A DNA stretch of 64,000 nucleotides from assembly GCA_965246835.1 (NCBI GenBank), contig CBDFFQ010000001.1, forward strand, positions 2,542,001 through 2,606,000. Direction: 5' to 3'. The position numbers were made by a program, and so were the translations under genes. This stretch comes from JANPPS01 sp965246835. Lineage in GTDB: Bacteria; Pseudomonadota; Alphaproteobacteria; Acetobacterales; Acetobacteraceae. The notes under the pieces are model-generated. The model saw nothing but the letters and a program-made list of their open reading frames with translations, had not been told where the DNA came from and did no database searches. Positions 8,511-18,099 of the stretch are shown one piece after another (the stretch's first letter is position 1; every line of letters starts with the position of its first letter).

Positions 8511-9701
8511 CTACACAGCCTGCCCGGCGCACCACCCGCTCGACCACGCCCACTGGAAATTATACCCGCCCAACCAGCCCGTTACGTCCACCGCCTCGCC
8601 CACGGCAAACAGGCCCGGCACCTCCTTCACCGCCATCGTCTGCGATGACAGCGCCCGCGTGTCGATGCCGCCCAGCGTGACCTCCGCCTTGGCATAGCCC
8701 TCCGTGCCGCTGGGATGCAGCTTCCAGGTTTTCAATTGAGCCGCGAGCTCCCGCAGCGCGCGGTCCGGCTGCTCCGCCATCGTCCGCGGCGGCAGGCGTT
8801 CCGCCATCGCGTGGGCCAGGCGGGTCGGCAGCAACTCGGCAAGGACCGTCCGCGCCTCCGCCCGCGGCCGGGTGCGCTTGCGGTCCAGCAGCTGCGCCGC
8901 CGCATCCTGGCCCGGCAGCATGTCCAGCGCCACGCCGCCCTCATCCAGGTAGGAGGAGGCCTGCAGCACCGCCGGGCCTGACAGGCCGCGATGGGTGAAC
9001 AGCATCGCCTCCGGAAACGCCTGCTGCCCCGCCGTCGCGATCACCGGCAACGACACGCCGCTCAAGCCCCGCATCATGGGCAGCAGCTCACCATCGAACG
9101 TGAGCGGCACGAGGCCGGGGCGAATGGGCGTGAGCGGCAGGCCGAACTGCCGGGCCACGTCATGCGCAAAGCCGGTGGCACCCATCTTCGGGATCGACAG
9201 CCCGCCTGTCGCCAGCACCAACGCCGGCGCGATCCACGTGCCGGCCGAGCTCTCGACCCGAAAACCCGTGTCCCGCGTGACGGATGTGACCCGGCACCCC
9301 AGCCGCACCGTCACCCCCGCCGCCGCACACTCCGCCAGCAGCATCGCCACGATCGCCCGGGCCGAGCCATCGCAGAACAATTGGCCGAGCGTCTTTTCAT
9401 GGAACGCAATCCCATGCTTCCGCACCAACGCGATGAAATCCTGCGCCGTGTAGCGGCTGAGGGCTGAGGCGGCGAAATGCCGATTGCCGGAAATAAATCG
9501 CTCAGGCGCCGTCTGCTCATTGGTGAAGTTGCAGCGCCCGCCGCCGGAAATCAGGATCTTGGCCCCGGCCTCCGGCATGTGGTCGATCAGCAGCACGCGC
9601 CGCCCCCGGATCCCCGCCGTCATGGCGGTCATCAACCCGGCCGCCCCGGCGCCGATCACGATGGCGTCGAACGCCGTGGCTGAGTGGAGCATGACCGGCA
9701 T
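8511..9701 (-). CDS. NAD(P)/FAD-dependent oxidoreductase, BaiN/HI0933 (YhiN) family
   Basis: A 396-residue flavoprotein. The FAD-binding GxGxxG lies in VIGAGAAGLMTA. The family signature GGGRCNFTN follows AKILISG, and a second dinucleotide region VLATGGLSIPKMGATG comes later. The C-terminal GYNFQWAWSSGWCAGQA is typical. HI0933-family proteins are widespread soluble flavoenzymes without an agreed housekeeping substrate. The start may be the ATG at 9701 or at 9692; neither has a clear ribosome site. It converges exactly on the CoA-transferase. Confidence 0.9.
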   Translation of the reverse strand: MPVMLHSATAFDAIVIGAGAAGLMTAMTAGIRGRRVLLIDHMPEAGAKILISGGGRCNFTNEQTAPERFISGNRHFAASALSRYTAQDFIALVRKHGIAFHEKTLGQLFCDGSARAIVAMLLAECAAAGVTVRLGCRVTSVTRDTGFRVESSAGTWIAPALVLATGGLSIPKMGATGFAHDVARQFGLPLTPIRPGLVPLTFDGELLPMMRGLSGVSLPVIATAGQQAFPEAMLFTHRGLSGPAVLQASSYLDEGGVALDMLPGQDAAAQLLDRKRTRPRAEARTVLAELLPTRLAHAMAERLPPRTMAEQPDRALRELAAQLKTWKLHPSGTEGYAKAEVTLGGIDTRALSSQTMAVKEVPGLFAVGEAVDVTGWLGGYNFQWAWSSGWCAGQAV

Positions 9702-9798
9702 GTGGCCCGCCCGGAACTATTTGGCCACCCCCGGGAGCGTAATGGCCTCCGCCGCGTTGCAGGCATGCCGGGCAGGGTGCCCGACCGAGGTATGATTG

Positions 9799-11754
9799 AT
9801 GGCCAACTCCCCCCAACCCACGACGCGGCTCAAGACTCAGGTGCCGCCGGCGGAGATCCCGGGCGTGCAAAGCCTGCTGACGCTGATGGTCGGTGTGGTC
9901 GTGGTCGCGGCGCTGTATCTCGCGCGCGAGGTCATGGTGCCGGTGACGCTCGCGGTGCTGCTGTCATTCGTGCTGGCGCCGTTGGTGGGCGTGTTGCGCC
10001 GGGTCGGCCTGCCGCGGGTGCCGGCCGTCGTATCGGCGATCGTGCTGGCGCTGGGCGTGATCCTCGTGTTGGGCGCCGTGATCGGCACCCAGGTGGCGCA
10101 GCTGGCGAGCGACATCCCGCTCTATGCCGGGACGGTCGAGCGCAAGGTCGAGACGCTGCGGACCATGACCGTGGGCCGGCTCTCGGCCATGACGGCGCAG
10201 CTGAACCGCAGCGTGGAGCAGCGCCCCGCCGCGGCACCGGCGCCGTCCAACGAACCCAAGCCGCAGCTGGTGGAGGTCAAGCCGCCGCAGCCGGACCCGA
10301 TGGCGGTGGCGGAGCGGGTGCTGGCGCCGGTGCTGGGGCCGCTCGGCACCATGGCGGTGGTGCTGATCGTGGCGGTGTTCATCCTGTTGCAGCGCGAGGA
10401 CCTGCGCGACCGCATCATCCGCCTATTCGGCTCGCGTGACCTCCACCGCACGACGGCCGCGATGGACGAGGCCGGAACCCGGCTGAGCCGATACTTCCTG
10501 ACGCAGCTACTGCTGAATGGTGGCTTCGGCGTAGTGGTGGGGATCGGCCTGCTGATCATCGGCGTGCCAAACGCGATGCTGTGGGCGATCGTGGCGGCGC
10601 TGTTCCGCTTCGTGCCGTATATCGGCGCCATCGGGGCAGCGGTGATGCCGTTGGCGATGGCGGCGGCGGTCGATCCCGGCTGGGGCATGCTGATCGCGGT
10701 GACAGGAATGTTCATCGTGCTGGAGCCGCTGATGGGCCAGGTGGTGGAGCCGCTGGTCTACGGCAACAGCACCGGCCTTACCCCGGTTGCGGTCGTGCTG
10801 TCGGCGATCTTCTGGGGCTGGCTGTGGGGACCCGTGGGCCTGATCCTGTCGATGCCGCTCACGCTCTGCCTGGTCGTGCTGGGTCGGCATATCGAGCGGC
10901 TGGAGTTCATCGACGTGCTGCTCGGCGACCAACCGGCGCTGACCCCGGCCGAAAGCTTCTACCAGCGCATCCTGGCCGGCGACGCGGATGAGGCGCTGGA
11001 CCAGGCCGAGGCGTTGCTGCGGGACCGGTCGCTCAGTTCCTACTATGACGAGGTCGCGCTCAAGGGCCTGCAACTCGCCGCCAATGACAGCGTGCGCGGC
11101 GTGCTGACCGAGGACCAGCTGCGCAATATCCAGGACGCGATCGACGGCGTGATCGTGGACCTCGCCTCCCACGAGGATGTCAGGCCCGCGGCGGCAAAAC
11201 CGGACGGGCCGGAGGCACCAGCGGCAAGAACGGTGCCCGAAACGCCGCAGCAAGCCGTGCCCGATCGGATCGACCCGGCGGCCGAAGGGCTCGCGCCCGT
11301 CTGGGCCGGCGCCGCCCCCGTGCTGTGCGTGGCCGGGCGCGGGCCGTTGGACGAGGCGGCCGGGGCGATGCTGGCGCAGGTGCTCGCCAAACATGGGTTG
11401 CGGGCCCGCGTGGTATCCGCCGCCTCCGTGTCGCGGCAATCCATCGCGGCACTCGATGTCACTGGTGTAGCGATCGTGTGCATCTCGTTCCTGGAGGCCG
11501 ATGGCAGCCCGTCCGCACTACGGTATCTGGTGCGGCGCCTGCGTGAGCGGATGCCCGGGGCGCCCTTGCTCGTGGGGCTTTGGCAGGCAGATACCACGCT
11601 GGTGGCCGATGAGCGCATGCGGGCGGCGGTGGGCGCCGACGAGTACGTGACCACCTTGCGGGACGCCGTGAATGCCTGCGTGGCCGCCGCCCGCGCCTCG
11701 GCCTCCATGGAGCGCGTGGCCCTGCCGATGGAGGAGGCGCTCAGCGGTCGTTGA
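9799..11754 (+). CDS. AI-2E family transporter (PerM-like) with long C-terminal extension
   Basis: A 651-residue membrane protein. The ATG at 9799 has GAGG 8 nt upstream. The first 380 residues match the AI-2E/PerM family: paired N-terminal helices (LTLMVGVVVVAALYLA and LAVLLSFVLAPLVGVLRRV), a soluble loop, then several helices including LPMTLCLVVLG-like segments. The last 270 residues form a soluble extension resembling a coiled linker plus a Rossmann-like sensor (CVAGRGPLDEAAGAMLAQVL). Members export small molecules or act in Na+/H+ exchange; the substrate here is unknown. The 3' end overlaps the 3' end of ccrM by 14 bp. Confidence 0.85.
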   Translation: MANSPQPTTRLKTQVPPAEIPGVQSLLTLMVGVVVVAALYLAREVMVPVTLAVLLSFVLAPLVGVLRRVGLPRVPAVVSAIVLALGVILVLGAVIGTQVAQLASDIPLYAGTVERKVETLRTMTVGRLSAMTAQLNRSVEQRPAAAPAPSNEPKPQLVEVKPPQPDPMAVAERVLAPVLGPLGTMAVVLIVAVFILLQREDLRDRIIRLFGSRDLHRTTAAMDEAGTRLSRYFLTQLLLNGGFGVVVGIGLLIIGVPNAMLWAIVAALFRFVPYIGAIGAAVMPLAMAAAVDPGWGMLIAVTGMFIVLEPLMGQVVEPLVYGNSTGLTPVAVVLSAIFWGWLWGPVGLILSMPLTLCLVVLGRHIERLEFIDVLLGDQPALTPAESFYQRILAGDADEALDQAEALLRDRSLSSYYDEVALKGLQLAANDSVRGVLTEDQLRNIQDAIDGVIVDLASHEDVRPAAAKPDGPEAPAARTVPETPQQAVPDRIDPAAEGLAPVWAGAAPVLCVAGRGPLDEAAGAMLAQVLAKHGLRARVVSAASVSRQSIAALDVTGVAIVCISFLEADGSPSALRYLVRRLRERMPGAPLLVGLWQADTTLVADERMRAAVGADEYVTTLRDAVNACVAAARASASMERVALPMEEALSGR

Positions 11755-12826
11755 GCGGCGGGGGCGTGCGCAATACGTCGATCGGCACCAGCCGGCCCTC
11801 CCGCTCCAGGTGCCAGAACGTCCAGCCATTGCAGCTCGGCGCATTCTGCACGAGGGCGCCGACCTGGTGGATGGAGCCACGGTGCGGGCCGGATACCAGC
11901 GATCCATCGGCCGCGACCGTCGCGGCCACCCGGCGCTGCTTGTCGGTGAGCTGGGTGCCGGGCGCGATGACACCGGACTCGACCAGGCTGCCGAACGGAA
12001 CCCGCACCGCCTCCCGCTTCGTGGGCGTGCTGCTCATGCCATCGAGCGAGATCGGTTTCTCCCGCCGCACCCGCCCGATCGCCGCTTCGGCATAGGCCGG
12101 ATGCCGCTCCATGCCGATGAAGTGCCGATGCAGGCGCTTGGCGACGGCCGCCGAGGTGCCGGTGCCCAGGAACGGGTCCAGCACGATATCGCCCGGGGAG
12201 GTGCTGGCCAGCAGGATGCGATGCAGCAGCGCCTCGGGCTTCTGGGTCGGATGCAGCTTGAGGCCGTGCTGGTTACGAAGCCGCTCGGCACCGGTGCAGA
12301 GCGGGATGAACCAGTCGCTGCGCATCTGCAGATCGTCGTTCAGCGCCTTCATGGCCTGGTAGTTGAAGCGATACCGGCTGTCTTGCCCGCGGGCGGCCCA
12401 GATCAGCGTCTCGTGCGCGTTGGTGAAGCGGCGGCCGCGGAAATTGGGCATCGGATTGGCCTTGCGCCACACGACGTCGTTCAGGATCCAGAAGCCAAGG
12501 TCCTGCAGGATGGCGCCGATCCGGAAGATGTTGTGATACGCGCCGATCACCCACAGCGTGCCGTCCTTGCGCAGCAACCGGCGGCATTCCGTCAACCACT
12601 CGCGGGTAAAGGCGTCGTAGGCCGCGAAGTCCTGGAACCGGTCCCAATCGTCATCGACGGCGTCCACCAGGCTGTCATCGGGCCGCCGCAACTCGCCCCG
12701 AAGCTGCAGGTTATAGGGTGGGTCCGCAAAGACACAGTGGACCGAAGCCGGCGGCAGCATGCCCATGAGTGGGATGCAGTCGCCCAGCAGGACCTGGTCC
12801 AGCGGCAATTCTCGGACGACTTCCAA
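11741..12826 (-). CDS. ccrM: CcrM-type adenine-N6 DNA methyltransferase (GANTC)
   Basis: A 361-residue protein closely patterned like Caulobacter CcrM. Motif IV is FADPPYNLQLRGELRRPD, followed by VDAVDDDWDRF. The HNIFRIG and WRKANPMPNFRGRRF blocks are present, with motif I DPFLGTGTSAAVAKRL and a C-terminal domain ending NGWTFWHLEREGRLVPIDVLR. CcrM methylates GANTC after replication and helps set cell-cycle transcription. No ATG or GTG in this frame fits. A TTG at 12826 gives the expected length, while the ATG overlapping the rnhB stop at 12855 reaches a stop after eight codons. The N-terminal boundary is therefore uncertain, but the identity is not. Confidence 0.93.
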   Translation of the reverse strand: MEVVRELPLDQVLLGDCIPLMGMLPPASVHCVFADPPYNLQLRGELRRPDDSLVDAVDDDWDRFQDFAAYDAFTREWLTECRRLLRKDGTLWVIGAYHNIFRIGAILQDLGFWILNDVVWRKANPMPNFRGRRFTNAHETLIWAARGQDSRYRFNYQAMKALNDDLQMRSDWFIPLCTGAERLRNQHGLKLHPTQKPEALLHRILLASTSPGDIVLDPFLGTGTSAAVAKRLHRHFIGMERHPAYAEAAIGRVRREKPISLDGMSSTPTKREAVRVPFGSLVESGVIAPGTQLTDKQRRVAATVAADGSLVSGPHRGSIHQVGALVQNAPSCNGWTFWHLEREGRLVPIDVLRTPPPLNDR

Positions 12827-12851
12827 GCTTACAGGCCCGTGCGGTGATCGC

Positions 12852-13505
12852 TCATGGTGGCGAAGGGCCGGTTGCCGCGTCAATGCGCGTGGCGAGGGCC
12901 AGGTTGAGCTGACGCACGGTGCCGAAGCTGGCTCGGTGATGCCGGCACGGTCCATGTGCATGGAGGGCCGCCCGATGCGCGGCCGTGCCATACCCGGCGT
13001 TCTCGCCCCAGCCATAGGCGGGGTGCCGCGCCGCCAGCCGGGCCATCGCGCGGTCCCGCAGCACCTTGGCGACGATCGAGGCTGCCGCAATCGAGAGCGA
13101 AATCCCGTCCCCGCCGACGCAGCACTGCACGGGGCAGGGCAGGCGCGGATCGCAATTACCGTCGACCAGCGCCAGGTCCGGCAACGACGGCAACCGCGCC
13201 ACTGCCCGGCGCATCGCGAGCAGCGACGCCTGCAGGATGTTGATCCGATCGATCTCATCGACTGACGCGGCACCAACGCCGATCTCCGCCCGGCCGCTGG
13301 CGAGCAGCGCGTCCAGGGCCGCCTCTCGCGCCGCGGCGGTGAGCTTCTTGGAATCATCCAGCATGCGGGCCAGACGGGCAGGGACACCGGTCGGAAACAC
13401 GAGCGCCACCGCCAGGACCGGCCCGGCCAGCGGACCCCGCCCGACCTCGTCGATTCCAGCGACCCGGCCACCATGGGCGCGTTCCAATTTGAAATGCGGG
13501 CGCAT
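12852..13505 (-). CDS. rnhB: Ribonuclease HII
   Basis: A 217-residue protein with the RNase HII active-site blocks: GIDEVGRGPLAGPV near residue 17 (catalytic Asp-Glu), DSKKLT, and ALVDGNCDPRLP with the third Asp. It removes ribonucleotides and RNA primers from DNA. It sits just upstream of ccrM on the same strand, an arrangement common in alphaproteobacteria. Confidence 0.95.
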   Translation of the reverse strand: MRPHFKLERAHGGRVAGIDEVGRGPLAGPVLAVALVFPTGVPARLARMLDDSKKLTAAAREAALDALLASGRAEIGVGAASVDEIDRINILQASLLAMRRAVARLPSLPDLALVDGNCDPRLPCPVQCCVGGDGISLSIAAASIVAKVLRDRAMARLAARHPAYGWGENAGYGTAAHRAALHAHGPCRHHRASFGTVRQLNLALATRIDAATGPSPP

Positions 13506-13544
13506 GCCGCATCTGTAGCGCGCTTTCCGAGTCGGCCCGAGCGG

Positions 13545-14717
13545 CTACAAAAGCGATAGCTGGGCGCTTGGCACCACCGGTGGACTGAAATGCGTGGTGG
13601 CCAGCCGGTCCCGCCCCTCGTATCCCAACTGGCGCTTCGCGCGGTCAAACCGGCTGGCCAGCAGATCGGCATACGGTCCGGCGCCCGTGAAGCGCTGCCC
13701 GAACTGGCTGTCATTCAGCGCGCCGGCGCGGGTTTCCCGGATCAAGGTCAGCACGCGGGCTGCCCGGTCCGGCACGTGCTCGTTCAGCCATGCCGTGAAG
13801 ATGTCCCGTAACTCATGCGGTAGCCGCAGCAGCACATACCCGGCATGCTGCGCGCCCTTTTGCCGGGCCGCCTTCAGGATGCTCTCGAGCTCCATGTCAT
13901 TCAGGCCCGGGATCATCGGCGCCGCCAGCACCCCGGCCGGCACCCCGGCGGCCGTCAGTTCCGCCACGGTCTGCAACCGCCGCGCCGGGGTGGCGGCCCG
14001 GGGCTCCATGGCGCGGGCCAGCGCCGGATCGAGCGTCGTGATCGACAGCCAAACCCGCACCAGCCCCCGCGCCGCCATCCGGCGCAGGATATCGAGGTCT
14101 CGCAAAACACCGGCCGACTTGGTGACGATGCTGACGGGATGCCCGAACCGCTCCAACACTTCCAACACGCTGCGGGTCAGCCGCAAGGTGCGCTCCACGG
14201 GCTGATACGGGTCGGTATTGGAGCCGAGCGCCAGCGTCTTCGGCACGTAACCGGGCTTGGACAGCTCCTTCTCCAAAAGCTGCGCCACCTCCGGCTTAAA
14301 CACGATCTGGGTCTCGAAATCGAGCCCGGGCGAGAAGCCCAGGTAGGCGTGACTGGGCCGGGCGTAGCAATACACACAGCCATGTTCGCAGCCGCGATAG
14401 GGATTGACCGCGCGGTCGAAGCCGATATCCGGGCTGTCATTCCAGCTGATGGCGGACTTGCTCTTGTCGCGTGACAGGATTGTCTGCAACGGCGGCAGAT
14501 CGGCCATCTCGGCCGTGATCGCCTCCCAGCCATCGGTCGCCGAGATGGCCTCACGCTGGTCGAAACGGGGTTTCGGGTTGGACACGGCGCCCCGCCCCGG
14601 CCGCCGATCGGTCCGGGCGCCAAGATCCGGCGCGGCCTCCGGCATCTCCGACAGACTGAACGCGGCCAGCGCGTCCTGATCGACCTCACGCGTGAGCTGG
14701 CGTCCTCCGTCCGGCAT
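13545..14717 (-). CDS. PA0069-family radical SAM protein
   Basis: A 390-residue protein. The radical SAM cluster motif CEHGCVYCYARPSHAY (Cx3Cx2C) ligates a 4Fe-4S cluster. The conserved NPYRGCEHG, LALGSNTDPYQPVE and TKSAGVLRD blocks match the PA0069/SplB-like group annotated as related to spore photoproduct lyase, but without an established reaction in non-spore-formers. The start at 14717 is preferred to 14732 because GAGGAA precedes it at a good distance. The gene stands alone, downstream of moaB on the same strand. Confidence 0.87.
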   Translation of the reverse strand: MPDGGRQLTREVDQDALAAFSLSEMPEAAPDLGARTDRRPGRGAVSNPKPRFDQREAISATDGWEAITAEMADLPPLQTILSRDKSKSAISWNDSPDIGFDRAVNPYRGCEHGCVYCYARPSHAYLGFSPGLDFETQIVFKPEVAQLLEKELSKPGYVPKTLALGSNTDPYQPVERTLRLTRSVLEVLERFGHPVSIVTKSAGVLRDLDILRRMAARGLVRVWLSITTLDPALARAMEPRAATPARRLQTVAELTAAGVPAGVLAAPMIPGLNDMELESILKAARQKGAQHAGYVLLRLPHELRDIFTAWLNEHVPDRAARVLTLIRETRAGALNDSQFGQRFTGAGPYADLLASRFDRAKRQLGYEGRDRLATTHFSPPVVPSAQLSLL

Positions 14718-14796
14718 GGCCAAGTTCCTCATGTGTTCTCACGCGAACCATGCCGAAATCGCCAGCCATCGTCAAGAACGAAATAGCAACTCGTAT

Positions 14797-15339
14797 CTAC
14801 TCAGCCGCGCGAAGATGCTCCTGCAAGCGGGGCATAAGTTCGACCAGGTTGCAGGGCCGATGCCGGTTGTCGAGCTGCCATACCAGGATATCGTCCCACG
14901 CATCCTTTACCGCCCCGGTGCTGCCCGGCAGCGCGAACAGGTAGGTCCCGCCCGACACCCCCGCCAATGCCCGAGACTGCATGGTGGACGTGCCGATCTT
15001 CTGAAAACTCAGCATCCGGAACAGCTCGCCGAACCCCTCGATACGCTTCTCCAGCACGCGGTCGAACGCTTCCGGCGTGACGTCCCGGCCGGTGATGCCG
15101 GTGCCGCCCGTCGTGATGACGCAATCCACGCCCGGGTCGGCGATCCACCGCCGCAGCAGGGCCTCGATCGCGCCCACATCGTCGCGCACGATCGAGCGCT
15201 CGGCCACGACATGACCGGCTTCTTCGATCCTGGCCGCTAGAGTATCGCCCGATCGATCATCGGCCAGGGTCCGCGTATCGGACACCGTGAGAGCCGCGAT
15301 GCGGACCGGCAGAAAATTCCGGGCGGGATCAAGGCTCAT
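14797..15339 (-). CDS. moaB: Molybdenum cofactor biosynthesis protein B
   Basis: A 180-residue MoaB/Mog-fold protein: LTVSDTRTLADDRSGDTL, VDCVITTGGTGITGRDVTPEA, the MLSFQKIGTSTMQSRA block and LFALPGSTGAVKDAW. It binds molybdopterin and probably catalyses its adenylylation, or a related step, in the cytoplasm. The start at 15339 gives the usual family length; an in-frame ATG about 100 bases upstream would add an Arg/Pro-rich stretch not seen in relatives. Confidence 0.93.
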   Translation of the reverse strand: MSLDPARNFLPVRIAALTVSDTRTLADDRSGDTLAARIEEAGHVVAERSIVRDDVGAIEALLRRWIADPGVDCVITTGGTGITGRDVTPEAFDRVLEKRIEGFGELFRMLSFQKIGTSTMQSRALAGVSGGTYLFALPGSTGAVKDAWDDILVWQLDNRHRPCNLVELMPRLQEHLRAAE

Positions 15340-15367
15340 GGGGATAAGGTCATGACAGGTCGCTCCG

Positions 15368-17185
15368 TCAGTGGAAGCGGGCCACCGTCTCCGGCCGGCC
15401 GGCGCTGGCATAGAAGCGGGGCCAGGTCCCGGCCGCAAGCTCATCGAGGCTGGGCGACGGCAGCTTCAACTGGGCCGCATACAACCAGGAATACGTCAGA
15501 ACCCGGGGGATGTAGGCCCGGGTCTCGTCATTCGGCACGCTCTCGATGAACAGCAGCGGATCCCCGTTATGCCGCAGCTCCGCGCTCCATCGGGCGAAAT
15601 TGCCGGGCCCGGAATTGTAGCTGGCCAGCAGACGGATCAAGTCGGACTGCACGCTATCATACTGCGACATCTGCAGCAGATAGCGCTGCGCGACGTCCAG
15701 GTTGGTCCCGGGGTCATGGAGCGCCGGCGTCCGCTGCGGACCGCGGCCGCCATCGCGCATCACGAACCCGGCCGTCATCGGCATCAGCTGCATCAACCCG
15801 CGCGCGCCGGCACGGGACACCGCGTCGGAGTCGAAGTTCGATTCGAGCCGCGCCATGGCATAGACCAGCGCCGGGTCCACCCGGAAGCCGCCGCGCGGCC
15901 GCAACCGGGACTGCGGCAGCCGCATCGCAAGCGCGTCGGCCGGCAGCATGGCGGTGGCTATCTGGCTGCCGAGGTCCCGCAACCCCGCCGCGCGGGCGAC
16001 CAGCATGATCGACCGGCTGAAGCCCGGCACGTCCTGCGTATCCGCCCATAACCGGCGCAATTCGGCCTCCGCTCGCGCCCCCTGCCCGACTTGCAGGAGG
16101 GCGAAGGCGCGCTTGCCGGCCGCAAGGCTCTGCACGAGGTCGAGGTCCGCCTCACCCAGGGTCCATGACGCCGTCGGCTCGGGCGTGAGCGTCGCTTGAC
16201 CGAGCGCACGCCGGGCCAGGAGGCCGTAGAAGGTGCGCGGGCTCTCGGCCGCCCGCTGCATCCACGGCGCGTAGGCTGACGGGCTGCGTCCCCGCAACGA
16301 GGCGCGGGCGGCCCAGAACGCGGCGCCGGCACGGTTTCCGGCGCTGAAATACGTTGCGCGATAAGCGGCATCGAACAAAGAACGGGACTGCTCCGTCCGA
16401 TCCAGACGCCAGGCGGCCAGCCCGGCGATGAACGGCGCCAGACCAATCTTGCCATGCGCCTGGTGATGCGCCGCCTCGGCCAGCGCCAAAGCCTCGGCGT
16501 CGCGACCCTGGCTGAACAGGATCCGAGCCACCTCCGCGCGGAGCAGCGCGCCATACAGGACATCGATGCCCTTGGTGCGGGCAATCAGGCGCACGGCCTG
16601 GTCCGCCCGCCCGGCGCGGGCCGGCTCGTGGACCGACCTATCCAGCCTGGGATTGCGCGGCAGGACGCGGATCACGGGATCCACGTCATCCGCAGGGACC
16701 GCCGCGGGAGCGATCGGGCGAGGCAAGGGCAGAGGTGGTAGCACCGCGCCCTTGGGCAGAGCCGCAGTCAATAACGCATGGATACCCGGCGCATCCGGCA
16801 AATCCGCATACCGGCCCAGCCACTGGCGAAGCGGTTCCTCGCCGGGTTGCTCGGCGAAAGCGGAGGCGCCGAGGTAGCGATCGGCCAGCACATGGCCGAG
16901 CAAAAGCGGGTCCGATACCTGCTCGGCCTCGGTTCGGGCGATCTGAAGGTCGCCCTTGGCCTGCGCCGCGAAGATACGCCGCAGCCGCAGCGCATCGCTT
17001 GCTGATAGCGGGTGCGGTAATCCGATGGTGCCGGAACCCGGTGACATGCGCGGAATGGCCAGAGCCACGTCGTCATACACATCTGCCGCTGCCGCCGAGG
17101 CCGAGGCCCCTGCGAGAAACGCGGCCCCGGCGATCAACGCCCGGGCGGCGGGTATCCGGGAAAGCGCGAGGCCGATCCCATTCAT
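15368..17185 (-). CDS. Soluble lytic murein transglycosylase (Slt-type), exported
   Basis: A 605-residue protein with a signal peptide (ending ASASAAAADV), a long alpha-superhelical middle of repeat character and a C-terminal SLT domain. The domain shows YAMARLESNFDSDAVS with the catalytic Glu, then GARGLMQLMP and LLASYNSGPGNFARW. It cleaves murein glycan strands in the periplasm during turnover. The start at 17185 (MNGIGLAL) places the signal peptide correctly; an ATG 12 codons upstream adds only Arg-rich sequence. Confidence 0.92.
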   Translation of the reverse strand: MNGIGLALSRIPAARALIAGAAFLAGASASAAAADVYDDVALAIPRMSPGSGTIGLPHPLSASDALRLRRIFAAQAKGDLQIARTEAEQVSDPLLLGHVLADRYLGASAFAEQPGEEPLRQWLGRYADLPDAPGIHALLTAALPKGAVLPPLPLPRPIAPAAVPADDVDPVIRVLPRNPRLDRSVHEPARAGRADQAVRLIARTKGIDVLYGALLRAEVARILFSQGRDAEALALAEAAHHQAHGKIGLAPFIAGLAAWRLDRTEQSRSLFDAAYRATYFSAGNRAGAAFWAARASLRGRSPSAYAPWMQRAAESPRTFYGLLARRALGQATLTPEPTASWTLGEADLDLVQSLAAGKRAFALLQVGQGARAEAELRRLWADTQDVPGFSRSIMLVARAAGLRDLGSQIATAMLPADALAMRLPQSRLRPRGGFRVDPALVYAMARLESNFDSDAVSRAGARGLMQLMPMTAGFVMRDGGRGPQRTPALHDPGTNLDVAQRYLLQMSQYDSVQSDLIRLLASYNSGPGNFARWSAELRHNGDPLLFIESVPNDETRAYIPRVLTYSWLYAAQLKLPSPSLDELAAGTWPRFYASAGRPETVARFH

Positions 17186-17272
17186 TCGCAGTCGCCTACA
17201 CGTCGCACGTGACCGGCGCAATGGTTAGGGACGGTCACATCCGTTGAACAATCCGCGACTGTTCATAACAGA

Positions 17273-18022
17273 CTACCGACTCAACGCCTCCGCCACGGTC
17301 AAAAGATCAGCCCAGATCTCACGTTTGGCGGCAGCCGAGCGCAGCCACTGGTCGGCCGGCGCCGTGACCAGCGCAACCGCGCCGTCCACCCCGTCGATCG
17401 AATGGGGCTTGCCTCGAAGTCGGCGAACGGTCTCCGCTGTGCCCAGCACCGTACGCGCCGGGCCCTGTCCGAGCAGCAGCACGACGCGCGGCCGGACAAT
17501 CTGCAGCAGCCGCATGACATACGGACGGCACAGCTTGGTTTCCGCCTCGGTCGGCGCCCGGCCGCCCGGTGGTCGCCAGGGCACCATGCTGGTCAGCAGA
17601 ACCTGCGTACGATTGAGCCCGATGCTGCCGAGCATCCGGTCGAGCAGCACGCCCACCGCCCCGGCGCCAGATTGGCCGGACCGGTCCTCCTCCGCCCCCG
17701 GCGCCTCGGCGATCAACATCAGCGCGGCCGCCGTAGTGCCGGAGGGACGCACGGTGGTGGTGGCGGTGGCCCGGAGCGGACACTCCGTCAGCGCGGACAG
17801 GGCCGCGTAGACCGCCTCCGGTGTCAGCAGCCCATCCAGCGCCACCCCAGGATCGGGCAGCGACCGTGGCCGCATGCTTTTTGAGGGCGGGGACGGGGGT
17901 GGCACGGGCGCCGAAACGTGCAGGGACGCGGACGCCAACCGGAAGCGGCTGCACGGCTCTCCAGCCAGCGCCTCGTCGGCGCCCCACTCGACCATGAGCC
18001 TGAGCGCCGCGAGATCATCCAT
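17273..18022 (-). CDS. Uracil-DNA glycosylase superfamily protein (family 4/5-like)
   Basis: A 249-residue protein. The C-terminal two thirds carry the UDG superfamily blocks MLIAEAPGAEEDRSGQSGAG (water-activating motif region), LTSMVPWRPPGGRAPTEAE and VVLLLGQGPARTVLG. A CPLR motif may supply part of an iron-sulphur site. The N-terminal 75 residues are Pro/Ser-rich. It removes uracil or deaminated bases from DNA. Start taken at the ATG 18022; a TTG at 18064 would extend it. Divergent from ETF-QO, which begins 78 bp away. Confidence 0.85.
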   Translation of the reverse strand: MDDLAALRLMVEWGADEALAGEPCSRFRLASASLHVSAPVPPPSPPSKSMRPRSLPDPGVALDGLLTPEAVYAALSALTECPLRATATTTVRPSGTTAAALMLIAEAPGAEEDRSGQSGAGAVGVLLDRMLGSIGLNRTQVLLTSMVPWRPPGGRAPTEAETKLCRPYVMRLLQIVRPRVVLLLGQGPARTVLGTAETVRRLRGKPHSIDGVDGAVALVTAPADQWLRSAAAKREIWADLLTVAEALSR

Positions 18023-18099
18023 CCCGCGAAAATGTGGCGGCCCCGGGTTTTGCGCAACCGCCAACTCGCCCTACCTTAGGAGGGAAGACGGAGAGCGAG

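Noticed and set aside
11741..13714. A single 657-codon frame joining sequence upstream of rnhB to ccrM
   Set aside because: The upstream 290 codons are a Ser/Arg/Pro-rich shadow of rnhB and its flank; CcrM length and start fit only the last 361 codons.
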